Assembly (NCBI RefSeq): GCF_009494395.1
Contig: NZ_VZCB01000057.1
Span: forward strand, 1-64,000
Length of the DNA stretch: 64,000 nucleotides
DNA from: Segatella copri
GTDB lineage: Bacteria > Bacteroidota > Bacteroidia > Bacteroidales > Bacteroidaceae
Direction: 5' to 3'
A program made the translations under genes and the position numbers. The notes beneath the pieces were generated by a model that was not told the origin of the DNA, ran no database searches, and worked only from the letters and a program-made list of their open reading frames with translations. Shown piece by piece: positions 34,359 through 44,652 of the stretch. Each line of letters begins with the position of its first letter. Positions within the stretch are counted from its first letter, which is position 1.

Positions 34359-37300
34359 TTATTTCTCGCTCTTTACTCGCAAGAACTTATCTACCATCAT
34401 CAGGTTGCTGAACTTGAATGATGGCTTGCATGCCTTCCTGGTCTTCAACTTGATGGTGAAGAGGTCATGGGTGCCTTCTACCGCAGGCTGTTCACCGATG
34501 TTGACGAAGGTAGGGTAGATCAGCTTGCTGCCGTCAGAGTGGAGGCGGTCCTTGGAGATGTTCTCCATCTTGCCCATATCCTTGACGTCGATGCCGATGA
34601 ACTCGAAGTCGGTGGCATTGTATGGCAAGGCAAAGCTCAGGGCATTGAGAGATACGAGATCCTTGCCCTTCACGGTGAGGGTGATGACGTCGCCTGCCTG
34701 GTATGCCTTCTTGTCGGCTACGAGCGAGATGCTGCCTGCAACAGGAGCCACCTGCTTGCTGCTTACACCGCTCTTCAACTGGGTGGCAACCACCGAGATG
34801 TCGTAGGCATCAATCAAGCCGTTGCGGTTGATGTCGCCATTGCTTACATAGCCCTCGAAGTCCTTGTCGCCCTTGCGCAGGCCGCAATAGTTGAGATAAG
34901 AAGTGAAGTCGTTCTCATCGATGCGGTTATCGTTGTTGATGTCGCCCGGCTTCTTCATCTTGCTGCCTGGGGTCTTGAATACATACAACTCAGTACCTGA
35001 CGCCTGTCCGCCTTTGGTCTCCTCAACGGTCATCTTCACATACTGTGCCTCTGGCTCACCCTTGAACTTGTATTCCTTTACACCCCCATCCTTGTTCCAC
35101 TCGAAGGTGCCGTTCTCAGTCCAGTTGCTGCCATCGAAACTTGTTGCGATGCGTCCCTTGTAAATCTGTCCGTGGCTGTCACGCTCTGAGCTTGGCAGAT
35201 ACTGAATCCTGTCGAGCTTGGCGATGCCATGCAGGTTCATCGTCATGTCGAATGGCAATACGCCTTCCTTCTTGTAGTAGTCGGTGTGCCAGTAGTTCTT
35301 CTCGTTGAAGTCGAACATCTTGGCTACCTCCAGTCCTTCCCAGTCTGGGGTGGAGTTGGTGGCTGTGATGTCACGGATTGCCTCGTCGAGAGGGTCCTTG
35401 ATGGTGCGTCCCTTCAGGGTGGTCCACTCTGATGCCCCGTCCTTGTTCACCGCTCTCACCTGTATGTCATACTCGGTTTCTGGTTTCAGATTCTCGATGG
35501 TGAATTCAGTGCTGCGGATGGTGGAGTGGAGCATACCGTCAATCTTCACTTCATAATAGTCTGCGTTTGCCTGCTTGTCCCATGCTGCAGTGATGGTGAA
35601 CGCCTTGTTGGCGCCCTCTGCGTCCTTCAGGCTAGCTTGAGGGGCGTTCAGTGCACCTGCTGATTTGAGCAGGGCATCGCTGTTGTCGAACTGGTAGCCG
35701 TCCATGCGAAGCTCGATGGCATTGGCAGTCACGTCGGTTTTTGCCAGATGGATGCATACCATCGGGTTCTTTGTGATGTCCACTTTCTCGAAGTCGCTGC
35801 CTTTGGTGGCAAAGCGGTTGAACTGTGGAGCCTTGTCGTAGAACCAGGCGTTCTCTGTGGAGCGGAGAGCCTCCATCGTGCTCACCTCTGTCAGTTTCAC
35901 AGTCTTTCCACCCATCTTGGCAACCAGCTTCTTAGGAGCCTGGCTCACGTTGATGCGAAGCTCTGTAGACTGGTTCTTCTCCTGTCCGGCAAAGTTGCCC
36001 TCGGTCTTGTCGATATTGACGGTGAGGCGGTCTTTAACCAATGAGGAGTGGATGTGGGTTGTGGCGTGCTCACCGATGCGGTAGAGCTCGGTCTTGCCAT
36101 CATCATCATAGAGACTGTAGTCAGACTCTCCGTATGGATAAAGCTCGAAGATGCGGTTGGTGTTGTCTATCTGCGAAACGTTGTTGTTAGGGTTCACCAT
36201 CGGAATGATGGCCCCTCTCTTCACGAACACAGGCAGTTTCCAGTAAGGCGCATCAAACTCGTTGATGATTCTTCCGCCCTGGTATACCTTTCCGTTGAAG
36301 TAATCCACCCATTCTCCCTCCGGCAGATAGATGCCGTTACGGATGTCGTTGCCCTGCTTGTCCATCCTGGTCTCCTTGTAGATAGGAGCCACGAGGAAGT
36401 AAGGACCGCACATAAACTGATATTCCGTAGCCTTGCCCAGGGTGTAAGGGTTCGGGTCGTCGAGGAACATCGCTCTCATCAACGGCTTGCCGGTCACAGC
36501 CTCCTGGGCTGCGGTGTAGATGTATGGCATCAGTTCTGACTTCAGCTTGAGGTAAGTTCTGTTGACGGATGCTGATGGTTCGCCGAGGATGAACGGATAC
36601 TTGGCATTGGAGCCCCAGCCGTCCATGTTGAGTCCCATCGCAGTGAAGGTCTTCCATTCAAACTCACGCATGTTCATGATTGGGTTCTTTCCGCCAAAGA
36701 TACCGTCCAGGTCGGAGGTGATGTTGGAGAGACCGGAAAGACCTGCGCCGATGAAGGTAGGGATATGGAAACGGATGTATTCCCAGTCGCCACCCGTCTG
36801 GTCGCCCGACCAGATGGATGCATATCGCTGTGTGCCTGCCCATCCGTCGAGAGAGATGATGAATGGGCGTGCGTTGTTGCCATAGTAAGGCATGATCTGC
36901 GCCACGTCGCTCACGCCGTTGAGTCCGAAGGAGTAGCCGTCGCCCACCCATGCCACGTCGGTCTTGAGCACTCTCACTCCTGCGGTGCCCACCTCTTTCA
37001 CGATGTCGCGCTGCAACAGTGCCTCGATGCTGTCCTTAGGGTGAAGGTCTGACTGGGTCCAGAGACCAATCTCCACGCCGTGCTTGCGGGCATAGTCGCC
37101 AAACTGCTTCAGGTTCTCGATGTTGCCGTCGAGGGTTGCTTCCTGGCCATAACCGGCTCCGTATCCATCGTTAGGCAGGAACCATCCCAAAGGCATGTCG
37201 TGGTTCACGTAGCGGTCGATGGCAGCTCGGGCAGAGAACTGATAGTTGTTCTTCTCGCCATTGAGCGACTCCTTGATGCCCGTCTTGTCGCTGGCACTCT

Positions 37301-38237
37301 CCTTGTAGCTCTTGCCGTCCTCGAAGGTCATGGTGCGACCCTTGTCTGCCTCTTTCCAGTAGTCACGGTTGTAGGCATTGAGGTGTCCCTCGTAGAAACC
37401 GAACTTAGGCAGCAGCACCGGGTTGCCCGTCAGCTGATAGTATTCGCCCAGCAGGTCGGTAGGCTTTTCGCCCACCATGAAGAATACGTCGAGGTTCTTC
37501 GATTCGTGGGATAGCTTCACGCTGCCCTTCTGGGTGGAACCGAAGTCGTAGAGTCCCGGCTTGAAGGTGTACCACATGAAGCCATAGCCTGCTGTAGACC
37601 AGTAGAATGGGGCAGGTGAAGCCACGCCGCCATCCACCCAGTTGTTGGTGTTCACGATTTCAATCTTTTCTCCCTTGTGAGAGAAGCGTCCGTTCTGCAC
37701 GCCACCGCCGAAGTAGTATTCGCCTGGCTGCTCCTGGAGGGTGAGCGTCACCTTCTCCGGAGTGAAGATGGATGGTGCGCTCTGGGTAGCCACGGTCTTG
37801 CCGTTCTCGGCGTTTACAATCTTGAACAGTCCGGTGGTCTTGTTGAAGATAACCTTTGCCTTGCTGCTGGCGAGGGTGATTTCATCGCCCTGCTCAGTAA
37901 TCTGCAGGCTGCCCACCTTGGTGCGTGGGTTGTCCACCAGGATGTGAGCCTCAGGCTTTGCCTCCGGGTCTCTCATCACGCCACCGTTGTGGTCTTCAAA
38001 GATTCTGAAGATGTTTTCGCCGTAGAAGTCAACTGCCACTCTGCGGTGGTTGGCGAAGCAGAGTTCTACGGTTGTTGGGTTGATTCTTAGAATCTGCACG
38101 CCGTCTGCCTGCGCAGCCTGTGCTGTGATGGCTGTCGAAGCAGACGGAGTTTCGTTAGTAGCGTTGGCAACCATAGGCAGGCTTACAGCCACTGCCAATG
38201 AATTGCCAACGTACATTTTTCTATAGATGTTATTCAT
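34359..38237 (-). CDS. multidomain glycoside hydrolase family 31, 1292 aa
   Basis: Secreted retaining alpha-glycosidase. After a signal region (1-27) come the GH31 N-terminal beta-sandwich (about 45-270), the TIM barrel (about 275-640) with probable nucleophile D427 in LKTDVAW and acid/base D479 in IWSGDQTGGD, and C-terminal sheets. Then follow an Fn3 domain (about 880-965), a discoidin-like domain (about 975-1110), two dockerin-type calcium loops (DINNDNRIDENDF and DINRNGLIDAYDI, about 1115-1175) and a cohesin-like domain (about 1185-1292). The SIWSGDQ...DGIFGG segment recalls GH31 enzymes acting on alpha-GalNAc of mucin glycans, which is a tentative substrate guess. Third gene of a SusC/SusD unit. 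Confidence 0.85.
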   Translation of the reverse strand: MNNIYRKMYVGNSLAVAVSLPMVANATNETPSASTAITAQAAQADGVQILRINPTTVELCFANHRRVAVDFYGENIFRIFEDHNGGVMRDPEAKPEAHILVDNPRTKVGSLQITEQGDEITLASSKAKVIFNKTTGLFKIVNAENGKTVATQSAPSIFTPEKVTLTLQEQPGEYYFGGGVQNGRFSHKGEKIEIVNTNNWVDGGVASPAPFYWSTAGYGFMWYTFKPGLYDFGSTQKGSVKLSHESKNLDVFFMVGEKPTDLLGEYYQLTGNPVLLPKFGFYEGHLNAYNRDYWKEADKGRTMTFEDGKSYKESASDKTGIKESLNGEKNNYQFSARAAIDRYVNHDMPLGWFLPNDGYGAGYGQEATLDGNIENLKQFGDYARKHGVEIGLWTQSDLHPKDSIEALLQRDIVKEVGTAGVRVLKTDVAWVGDGYSFGLNGVSDVAQIMPYYGNNARPFIISLDGWAGTQRYASIWSGDQTGGDWEYIRFHIPTFIGAGLSGLSNITSDLDGIFGGKNPIMNMREFEWKTFTAMGLNMDGWGSNAKYPFILGEPSASVNRTYLKLKSELMPYIYTAAQEAVTGKPLMRAMFLDDPNPYTLGKATEYQFMCGPYFLVAPIYKETRMDKQGNDIRNGIYLPEGEWVDYFNGKVYQGGRIINEFDAPYWKLPVFVKRGAIIPMVNPNNNVSQIDNTNRIFELYPYGESDYSLYDDDGKTELYRIGEHATTHIHSSLVKDRLTVNIDKTEGNFAGQEKNQSTELRINVSQAPKKLVAKMGGKTVKLTEVSTMEALRSTENAWFYDKAPQFNRFATKGSDFEKVDITKNPMVCIHLAKTDVTANAIELRMDGYQFDNSDALLKSAGALNAPQASLKDAEGANKAFTITAAWDKQANADYYEVKIDGMLHSTIRSTEFTIENLKPETEYDIQVRAVNKDGASEWTTLKGRTIKDPLDEAIRDITATNSTPDWEGLEVAKMFDFNEKNYWHTDYYKKEGVLPFDMTMNLHGIAKLDRIQYLPSSERDSHGQIYKGRIATSFDGSNWTENGTFEWNKDGGVKEYKFKGEPEAQYVKMTVEETKGGQASGTELYVFKTPGSKMKKPGDINNDNRIDENDFTSYLNYCGLRKGDKDFEGYVSNGDINRNGLIDAYDISVVATQLKSGVSSKQVAPVAGSISLVADKKAYQAGDVITLTVKGKDLVSLNALSFALPYNATDFEFIGIDVKDMGKMENISKDRLHSDGSKLIYPTFVNIGEQPAVEGTHDLFTIKLKTRKACKPSFKFSNLMMVDKFLRVKSEK

Positions 38238-38282
38238 TTCGTTTTATTTGAAACAGATGTTTTCTGTTATCCCTTCAGTGGG

Positions 38283-40016
38283 TTACTTCAGAATCACACC
38301 GCTGTTGTCGGTAGGGTTCTGGGTAAGAGTGCCTGGATATGCGTTGATGGCATTCTGAGGGATATAGTATGTTACGCGATAGTCAGATGCCTTCACCTCC
38401 TCGTGCTGGTTGTGAGGACCTGGGTAGTCGCGTGTCAGCGAGTGACCGTTGCGGAACACGTCATAGCTGCGCTCTGCCTGGTAGGCAAGTTCCAGCTGGC
38501 GCTCCTTGTCAATCAGTTCGAAGGCGTTGTCGGCGTTGAGCTTACCTGCAGGATAACCACCGTTTACGATGGAGCGGTTGCGGATGGTGTTGAGGTCGGT
38601 GAGCGCCTTGTCATATTCGCCGAGCTTGGCGTATGCCTCTGCACGGTTGAGGTAAATCTCGCCCAGACGGCTGATGACCGGTGAGTGAAGCTGAGAGTCC
38701 TCACCCTCGCGCGAACACTTCACGATGTAGAACTGTGGATACTCACGGTTCACGGTGATGTAGTTGTCGAGCATGCCCTGATACTCTATGCCATTATAGT
38801 TGATGGTATAGTACTCGTCGGCGGCACTGACCAGAGTGAGGTCGTAGGAGTTGCCGTTCTTGTCGGTGCAGGATACCTTGTCGCCATTGTGCTTGGTGTC
38901 AAACTGGGCATAGTGCTTGTTGCCGTCGCTGCCCACATATACGAAGCGGAACACTTCCTTGTTGTCTTCGGTGTATGTAGGCTCGATGAAGTTGGCACGT
39001 GCATCTACAATCTTCTTTGATGCAGGACGCCAGTCGTTGCGGCCCGTCTCGTTGAGCAGGTCGATGTATTTCTCGCTGGCGTACATCTCTCCCCATCCCA
39101 TGCCACCGATATTGGAATACATACCGCCGATTCCATAGTAGTGGTCATAGCCTGAGTATTCAGAAGCCACACGCTTCACCACGAAGATGTCCTCCGGGTT
39201 GTTCTCAGGAACGATGGTGTTGTACATCATGAACTCCTCGCGTGGAAGCAGAGAGTAGTCGCTGTTTTCGATTACCTTGTTGGAATAGTCAACGGCGAGC
39301 TGTGCATACTCCCGGTTAGGGTTCTCGTAGGTGCCGCTCATATAGAGATAGATGAGTGAGAGCATCGCCTGGGCTGCTGCCTTTGATGCGTAGGCTGGAC
39401 CACGGTTCGTGCTGAGCAGCTGCTCTGCCTTCTTCAGGTCGTTGATGGCCTGCTCGTAGGTCTGCTGCACGGTGGCACGGTCGGCGAGCTGCAGGTCGAG
39501 GATGTTGTCTGGGGTACCGTTTACGATAGGCACACCCAGGTTCTTCTCCGGTGCCTGGTAGTAAGGACGACCGTAGGCACGGCAGAGGTAGAAATACATC
39601 ATGCCACGCACGTAGTAGCATTCGCCGAGTGAGTTGTCGATTTCGGTGCTTTGTCCCTCATTTATCATGTTGATGATGTTGGAAGCCTGTGCGATGGCCT
39701 TGTAGCCTGAGTCCCAGAAGCTCTGCAGACGATAGTTGTTCGGCGTGCGTGAATAGCTGATGAACTCGAAGAAGGCATCGGTTGAAGAACCACGGATCAC
39801 CATGTTGTCACCTGCATACTCTCCGCAACGGTGCATAGGGTCAGACCAGCTCTTGAGCTGAGCATACATACCGTTGAGCAAGGCATCGAGGTTGCTTGCA
39901 GGATTGTTCTTTATCTGTTCGTCCGACATGCTGTAGGTCGGGAAACGCTCAATGTCGCAAGAACCCAGGAGGGTTGCGCCAAGCATGAGCATCAATATAC
40001 TTTTATTCATTTTCAT
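38283..40016 (-). CDS. SusD/RagB family glycan-binding lipoprotein, 577 aa
   Basis: Outer-membrane surface lipoprotein that delivers glycans to its SusC partner. Lipobox LLGSC at residues 16-20; SusD hallmarks are the helical TPR-type frame, the RGMMYFYLCRAYG segment, and the C-terminal ISRLGEIYLNRAEAYAKLGEY. ATG at 40016 is preferred; a further in-frame ATG at 40010 cannot be excluded. It lies 13 bp after the SusC gene and before GH31 in one leftward unit. Confidence 0.93.
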   Translation of the reverse strand: MKMNKSILMLMLGATLLGSCDIERFPTYSMSDEQIKNNPASNLDALLNGMYAQLKSWSDPMHRCGEYAGDNMVIRGSSTDAFFEFISYSRTPNNYRLQSFWDSGYKAIAQASNIINMINEGQSTEIDNSLGECYYVRGMMYFYLCRAYGRPYYQAPEKNLGVPIVNGTPDNILDLQLADRATVQQTYEQAINDLKKAEQLLSTNRGPAYASKAAAQAMLSLIYLYMSGTYENPNREYAQLAVDYSNKVIENSDYSLLPREEFMMYNTIVPENNPEDIFVVKRVASEYSGYDHYYGIGGMYSNIGGMGWGEMYASEKYIDLLNETGRNDWRPASKKIVDARANFIEPTYTEDNKEVFRFVYVGSDGNKHYAQFDTKHNGDKVSCTDKNGNSYDLTLVSAADEYYTINYNGIEYQGMLDNYITVNREYPQFYIVKCSREGEDSQLHSPVISRLGEIYLNRAEAYAKLGEYDKALTDLNTIRNRSIVNGGYPAGKLNADNAFELIDKERQLELAYQAERSYDVFRNGHSLTRDYPGPHNQHEEVKASDYRVTYYIPQNAINAYPGTLTQNPTDNSGVILK

Positions 40017-40029
40017 TGTTGTCAAGAAT

Positions 40030-43000
40030 TTAGAATGTTAAGTTAACACCAAGCATAAACTTGCGTACGGCTGGATAAACTGAGGTGCCTCCAGTGTTGG
40101 TTACGCTCAGCACTCCCTTGTCGTTGGTGCCTGCTGGCAACTCTGGGTCAACGCCAGAATAGTCGGTGATGGTAAACAGGTTCTCGCCTGATACAGAGAG
40201 GCGCAGGGTCTGGATGCCATACTTCTTCAAATCGAAGTTGTAACCCAGGGTGAGTGAGCGCAACTTCAGGTAGTCTGAGCTTTCCAGATAGCGTGATGAT
40301 GCCAGATTACCCTTGTCCTGGTTGTTGTACATGGCACGTGGGTGAGTGGCGATGTCGCCTGGCTTCTCCCAGCGGCTCCAGCCCTTCTGCAGCTTCATCT
40401 GGTTGCGGTCGCCGGCATAGGCTCCGTCGGAGTCGAACTCCTGGCGATAGTAGCTGTAGATCTGGCCGCCAAGTGAATAACCGAAGTTTGCCTGCAGGTC
40501 GAAGTTCTTGTAGAACAGAGAGGTGGAGAAGCTGCCATATACATCAGGAGATGCCTTGCCACACTTGTAGTATGAAGCCTTGGAATAGCTGTCGGTTACT
40601 ACCTTGTTGCCATTCGCATCGTCCATATACCACTGTGGCTTACCGTCCTCTGGGTTAACGCCAGCCCATTCCTTCATATAATAGGTGTCTACAGGCTCGC
40701 CAATCTCAAGGATGCGCTGTGCTGTACCTGCAATCGATGTACCGTCGCTGATCAGCACTGGCTTCACTACATAGTTGCCGTTGGCATCACGCTGCTTGTA
40801 GAGGTCTCTCAGTTCGTTGCTGTTGTGGGAGATGTTGGCTGTAACATTCCATGTCAGGTCCTTTGTGCGGATGATGTCTCCGCCAATGGTGAACTCGATA
40901 CCGGTGTTGCGCATCTTGCCGATGTTCTTCCAGATGGATGTCACGCCCACCAGTCCCGTTACAGGCACCTGGTAGAGGATGTTGCTGGTGTTCTTGATGT
41001 AGTAGTCGAGGGTGGCATGCAGGCGGTTCTGCCAGAAAGAGGCATCCACACCCACGCCTGTGGTATAGGTCTTCTCCCATGTCAGGTCCTTGTTTCCTAT
41101 CTGAGAGATGAGCGCACCTGGATTCTCATTATAGGTGGCACCCACTGAGTAGAGAGAGTAGGATGGATAGAGGGAGGTAGGCACATTACCTACAGAACCG
41201 AAGGCGGCGCGCAGCTTGAGCTGGTCTACCCAGTCTGCCTTGAACCATGACTCGTTGTTGATGTTCCATGCTCCACTTACGGAGAAGAAGTTGCCATAGC
41301 GGTTGTTGGAACCGAAGTTGGAACGGCCGTCACGGCGCAATGAGAGCTCTCCGTAGTAGCGGCTGTCGTAGTCGTAACGCCACTGTGTGAAGTAAGACTG
41401 CTTGGCCCATGCCGTGCGGTAACCGTTGGCCATCTCCGGCTTGGCAGCTGTCATGAAGTCCTCGAATCCTGAGATGAATCCTGTGGCATACACATCGGTA
41501 TACTTCATTTCATAGTCGTTGAACTCGTAGGCGAGCAAAGCGTTGACGTTGTGCTTGCCCCAGCTCTTCTTGAAACGGAGCAACTGGTTGGTATAGCGGC
41601 GGGTAGATACATAGTTGTACTCTGTGGTACGGCCATTCACTCCCTCGCCTGAACTTGACTTCGGATCGTAGTAGCCGTGAGTCTGGCTGTTGTAGTAACT
41701 GTAGTTGTTGACAGATGAGAATGTGAGCCAAGGAGCTATCTTGATGTCGAAATCCAATCCGCCAGACAGGTCGTAGGTGGTACTTGTTGAGTAGTCGCCT
41801 GCGGCAAGGTCGTTCAGATAGTTGGTTGCCTTGGAGTTCACCCATCCGGCATAGTAGTTTGGCACCAGGTTGCCGTTCTCATCGTAAGGGCTATCCCATG
41901 GCATCATGGAATACATGGCGCCCACGCTATACTGCTTGTCCTTGTCGTTGGTGCGTGAACCGCTGATGTTCGGCTTGATGGTGAGCCACTCGTAAGGCTT
42001 GTAAACCACCTTGATGCGGGTGCTGTAGCGGTTCATGTCATAACCCTTGACGGCACCTTCTTCCTTGAAATAGCCCAGGGTGAACATTGACTGTATGTTC
42101 TCGCTGCCACCATTGAGGGTCAGGTTATAGTCCTGGGTGGAACCGGTCTTCTTGGCAAGCTTGAACCAGTCGAAGTTGGAGTTTCTCAGGTCTTCGTTCC
42201 AGCGTGGGAAGTTCACTGACTCCACATTCTGGAACGACTTATAGTAGTCGTAGAATTCCGCACCGTCCATCATCTCCAGGTTGCCACGGTTCAAAGTGCT
42301 CAGACCGGCCTTGGCAGACAGGGAGATAGACATCTTTTCGTGCTTGGCTTGCTTGGTGGTGACTACTACGACGCCGTTGGCACCCTCTGAACCATAGATG
42401 GCTGTTGAGGCTGCATCCTTCAATACGGTCATCGTCTCGATGTCGTCAGGGTTGAGGTCGCCGGCACTGTTGCCCACAATGACTCCATCCACAACCCAGA
42501 GAGGAGCTGTGGCACCATTGATGGAAGTCTGTCCACGGATAATAATGGCTCCCGTAGAGCCAGGACGACCAGAACCAGGAGCTACATACACACCCGAAAC
42601 CTTGCCGTTGAGCATGTTTTCAACGGTGGCAGATGTGATGTCTTTCAGTTTTTCTCCCTTGATATTTGCCATGGCACCAGTGAGGCTCTCTTTCTTCTGA
42701 GTGCCGTATCCCACTACGACAACCTCTTCGAGCGCCTCGGTGTCTTCCTCCAGTGAGATCTTCATGCCGTTGCTGGCTTTCACCTCAGTCTCCTTGAATC
42801 CGACATACGAAATCTGTAGGGTAGCGTTGGTGTGGGTATTGAGTTCAAACTCACCATTCAGGTCGGTTACGGCAGCCAGTTTGGTGCCTTTTACTTTCAC
42901 ACTTGCTCCAATGACAGGTTCTCCTGTTTTGGAATCGACGATGGTTCCCTTAATCTTTCCTGTTTGTTGTGTAACAGTCAGTAGCTCATTAGATGTTGGG

Positions 43001-43107
43001 TAGTTAGCGTATGCAGCATTTGCAGCCAGGATAGAGGCGCATACGAGCATACCTACCTTTAGATTTTTTGCCATACTTTGTTCTGTTCGTTCTTGCAGGC
43101 TTTTCAT
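40030..43107 (-). CDS. SusC/RagA TonB-dependent glycan transporter, 1025 aa
   Basis: Outer-membrane importer. N-terminal signal (MLVCASILAANAAYA), CarboxypepD_reg-like domain (about 45-125), TonB box region EVVVVGYGTQKK (about 127-138), plug domain (KGEKLKDITSATVENMLNGK onward) and a 22-strand-type barrel ending YPAVRKFMLGVNLTF. It is the first gene of the unit; promoter TATCTTTG at 43230-43237 gives a leader of about 115 bases. No adjacent regulator (hybrid two-component, anti-sigma or SusR-like) is present in the window. Confidence 0.95.
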   Translation of the reverse strand: MKSLQERTEQSMAKNLKVGMLVCASILAANAAYANYPTSNELLTVTQQTGKIKGTIVDSKTGEPVIGASVKVKGTKLAAVTDLNGEFELNTHTNATLQISYVGFKETEVKASNGMKISLEEDTEALEEVVVVGYGTQKKESLTGAMANIKGEKLKDITSATVENMLNGKVSGVYVAPGSGRPGSTGAIIIRGQTSINGATAPLWVVDGVIVGNSAGDLNPDDIETMTVLKDAASTAIYGSEGANGVVVVTTKQAKHEKMSISLSAKAGLSTLNRGNLEMMDGAEFYDYYKSFQNVESVNFPRWNEDLRNSNFDWFKLAKKTGSTQDYNLTLNGGSENIQSMFTLGYFKEEGAVKGYDMNRYSTRIKVVYKPYEWLTIKPNISGSRTNDKDKQYSVGAMYSMMPWDSPYDENGNLVPNYYAGWVNSKATNYLNDLAAGDYSTSTTYDLSGGLDFDIKIAPWLTFSSVNNYSYYNSQTHGYYDPKSSSGEGVNGRTTEYNYVSTRRYTNQLLRFKKSWGKHNVNALLAYEFNDYEMKYTDVYATGFISGFEDFMTAAKPEMANGYRTAWAKQSYFTQWRYDYDSRYYGELSLRRDGRSNFGSNNRYGNFFSVSGAWNINNESWFKADWVDQLKLRAAFGSVGNVPTSLYPSYSLYSVGATYNENPGALISQIGNKDLTWEKTYTTGVGVDASFWQNRLHATLDYYIKNTSNILYQVPVTGLVGVTSIWKNIGKMRNTGIEFTIGGDIIRTKDLTWNVTANISHNSNELRDLYKQRDANGNYVVKPVLISDGTSIAGTAQRILEIGEPVDTYYMKEWAGVNPEDGKPQWYMDDANGNKVVTDSYSKASYYKCGKASPDVYGSFSTSLFYKNFDLQANFGYSLGGQIYSYYRQEFDSDGAYAGDRNQMKLQKGWSRWEKPGDIATHPRAMYNNQDKGNLASSRYLESSDYLKLRSLTLGYNFDLKKYGIQTLRLSVSGENLFTITDYSGVDPELPAGTNDKGVLSVTNTGGTSVYPAVRKFMLGVNLTF

Positions 43108-43229
43108 TTCTTAATTCCGTTGTAAGCTGCTATTATTAATGTATATAGTCAGCTTGCATTTACCAGTTTTTGCACCTATATTAGTGCCTGCTTAGATAAA
43201 CTTCAAGGTTTAAAATCTGATACTTGGTG

Positions 43230-43237
43230 CAAAGATA
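43230..43237 (-). promoter_or_regulatory. -7 element of the SusC/SusD/GH31 unit
   Basis: TATCTTTG on the minus strand with a possible -33 TTG at 43260-43262. Confidence 0.55.
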
Positions 43238-43483
43238 TATTAAATTTTTGATAAACCGACAAGTTTTTACCAATTTTCTTTCGTATTGATGAGGATTTTA
43301 TTAAAGTTGTTATAAAATCCTCGTTTTTTGTGAATAAAATTTACGAATGAGGGTAGAGATTACAATTATTTTATACTTATCCCAGCCAGTTGGTAAAGAT
43401 AAGTATGCATTCGTGCACTTTCTCAAAGAATCTTCCTATTCTTTGCTTCATGCTTTTATGGTAAATTCCGTTCATAGCCTTCT

Positions 43484-44392
43484 TTATTTTAGTTGCATCA
43501 ACTGTTCTCGTGTTAACCCAGTTATTTCCATGATGGTAGCATCCTCCATGCCTTTCGACAGCATAGTCTTGGCTATTTCCAGGCTTCTTTCATTCTTGCC
43601 TTTTTCCATGCCTTTTTTCATACCTAATTCCATACCCTCCGCAAGTCCTTCTTGCTTACCTTCTTGCTTCGCCGTATCAATGGAATTTTTGATATCCCTA
43701 TATGCCTTCTTACTAGCTTCATACTCCCGAATCTCCTGAGGAGTAAACTTGGCAATCTCGGCTTCTTCGAAAAGTCGGTCGAAAACCTTATCGCACAGCT
43801 CCTTCGGACGCTGGGTAAGCTTGTAGAGGTTCTTCAAGGCATAGAGCCACTTTTCGTAGAGCGTCTCCAGTTCTCCTAAGGTCTTATTGAACTTGGCAAT
43901 CTCTACATAGATAAACTCCAGCTTGTCGTAGAAAATCTTGTGGGTAGCGGTATCGCACAACTGTACATGGTGGCGGATCTTTTCCTTGTCGAAGGCATCC
44001 TCGTTCATGTTGAAGTTGAGCAGGGCTACGGTGTAGACATGATTGAGCTTGAAATCCCAGTCACTGCCCTTTGGTGCCTGCTCGCGAATCGGGAACGTGG
44101 AGTAGAAGAGGGAGCGGTCCTTGAAATAAGCCTGGTAGGCATTCTGCATTTCAACGATGAACTTCTCGCCGTTTTCTCCTTCGCAATACACGTCGAAGAT
44201 GGCACGGCGATCGGTATAGACATCCCCGACGTGCTCCGGGTTCAGATACGAAACGTCCTTCACAACCTGTCTGCCATTAAACAAGCTGTTGAGGAAGCAA
44301 ATGAGCAAATCCTTGTTCATCGCTGTTCCAAAAATGCGCTTGAAGCCGAAATCGGTCAGCAAGCTGATGTATCGTTCTTCTACCTGTTTCAT
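43484..44392 (-). CDS. Rpn-family PD-(D/E)XK nuclease/transposase-like protein, 302 aa
   Basis: Recombination-promoting nuclease of the Rpn family. The N-terminus LLTDFGFKRIFGTAMNKDLL is the family start; the nuclease core shows D in RRAIFDVYC and E..Q in FIVEMQNAYQ. A repetitive Glu/Gly/Met/Lys-rich region (EGKQEGLAEGMELGMKKG) lies near residues 242-262, then a helix-turn-helix-like end. Start at 44392 is fixed by a promoter element at 44416-44423; the longer 44446 start lies upstream of it. No terminal inverted repeats are seen. Confidence 0.85.
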   Translation of the reverse strand: MKQVEERYISLLTDFGFKRIFGTAMNKDLLICFLNSLFNGRQVVKDVSYLNPEHVGDVYTDRRAIFDVYCEGENGEKFIVEMQNAYQAYFKDRSLFYSTFPIREQAPKGSDWDFKLNHVYTVALLNFNMNEDAFDKEKIRHHVQLCDTATHKIFYDKLEFIYVEIAKFNKTLGELETLYEKWLYALKNLYKLTQRPKELCDKVFDRLFEEAEIAKFTPQEIREYEASKKAYRDIKNSIDTAKQEGKQEGLAEGMELGMKKGMEKGKNERSLEIAKTMLSKGMEDATIMEITGLTREQLMQLK

Positions 44393-44415
44393 ACGATATT
44401 CATTTAGTTTCACTG

Positions 44416-44423
44416 CAAAATTA
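44416..44423 (-). promoter_or_regulatory. -7 element of the Rpn gene
   Basis: TAATTTTG on the minus strand, 24 bases before the chosen ATG. Confidence 0.6.
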
Positions 44424-44590
44424 CGCTTTTTTCCTGAAACGACCAAATAAAAAGTGGGAAAACTGCCTGATAGACATTCATAAATCTCTCAATAACATAC
44501 CTTAGAGGAATTGTTTGCTGTTGAAAGTTTATAGTTTACTGTTGATTTTTGGGTAATTGGCTGATAATTTGCAGATTTATTCTGATTTTC

Positions 44591-44621
44591 TTGGTGGTTT
44601 CGAAGAATATGTGTAATTTTG
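44591..44621 (+). promoter_or_regulatory. promoter of the interrupted small ORF
   Basis: TTG at 44591-44593, 20-bp spacer, TAATTTTG at 44614-44621. Confidence 0.55.
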
Positions 44622-44652
44622 CGACATTATTAAACGTTTAAAATGAAAGGTT

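Noticed and set aside
43484..44392. Rpn gene as an active insertion sequence
   Set aside because: No terminal inverted repeats or target duplication are seen; Rpn proteins are mostly non-transposing nucleases.
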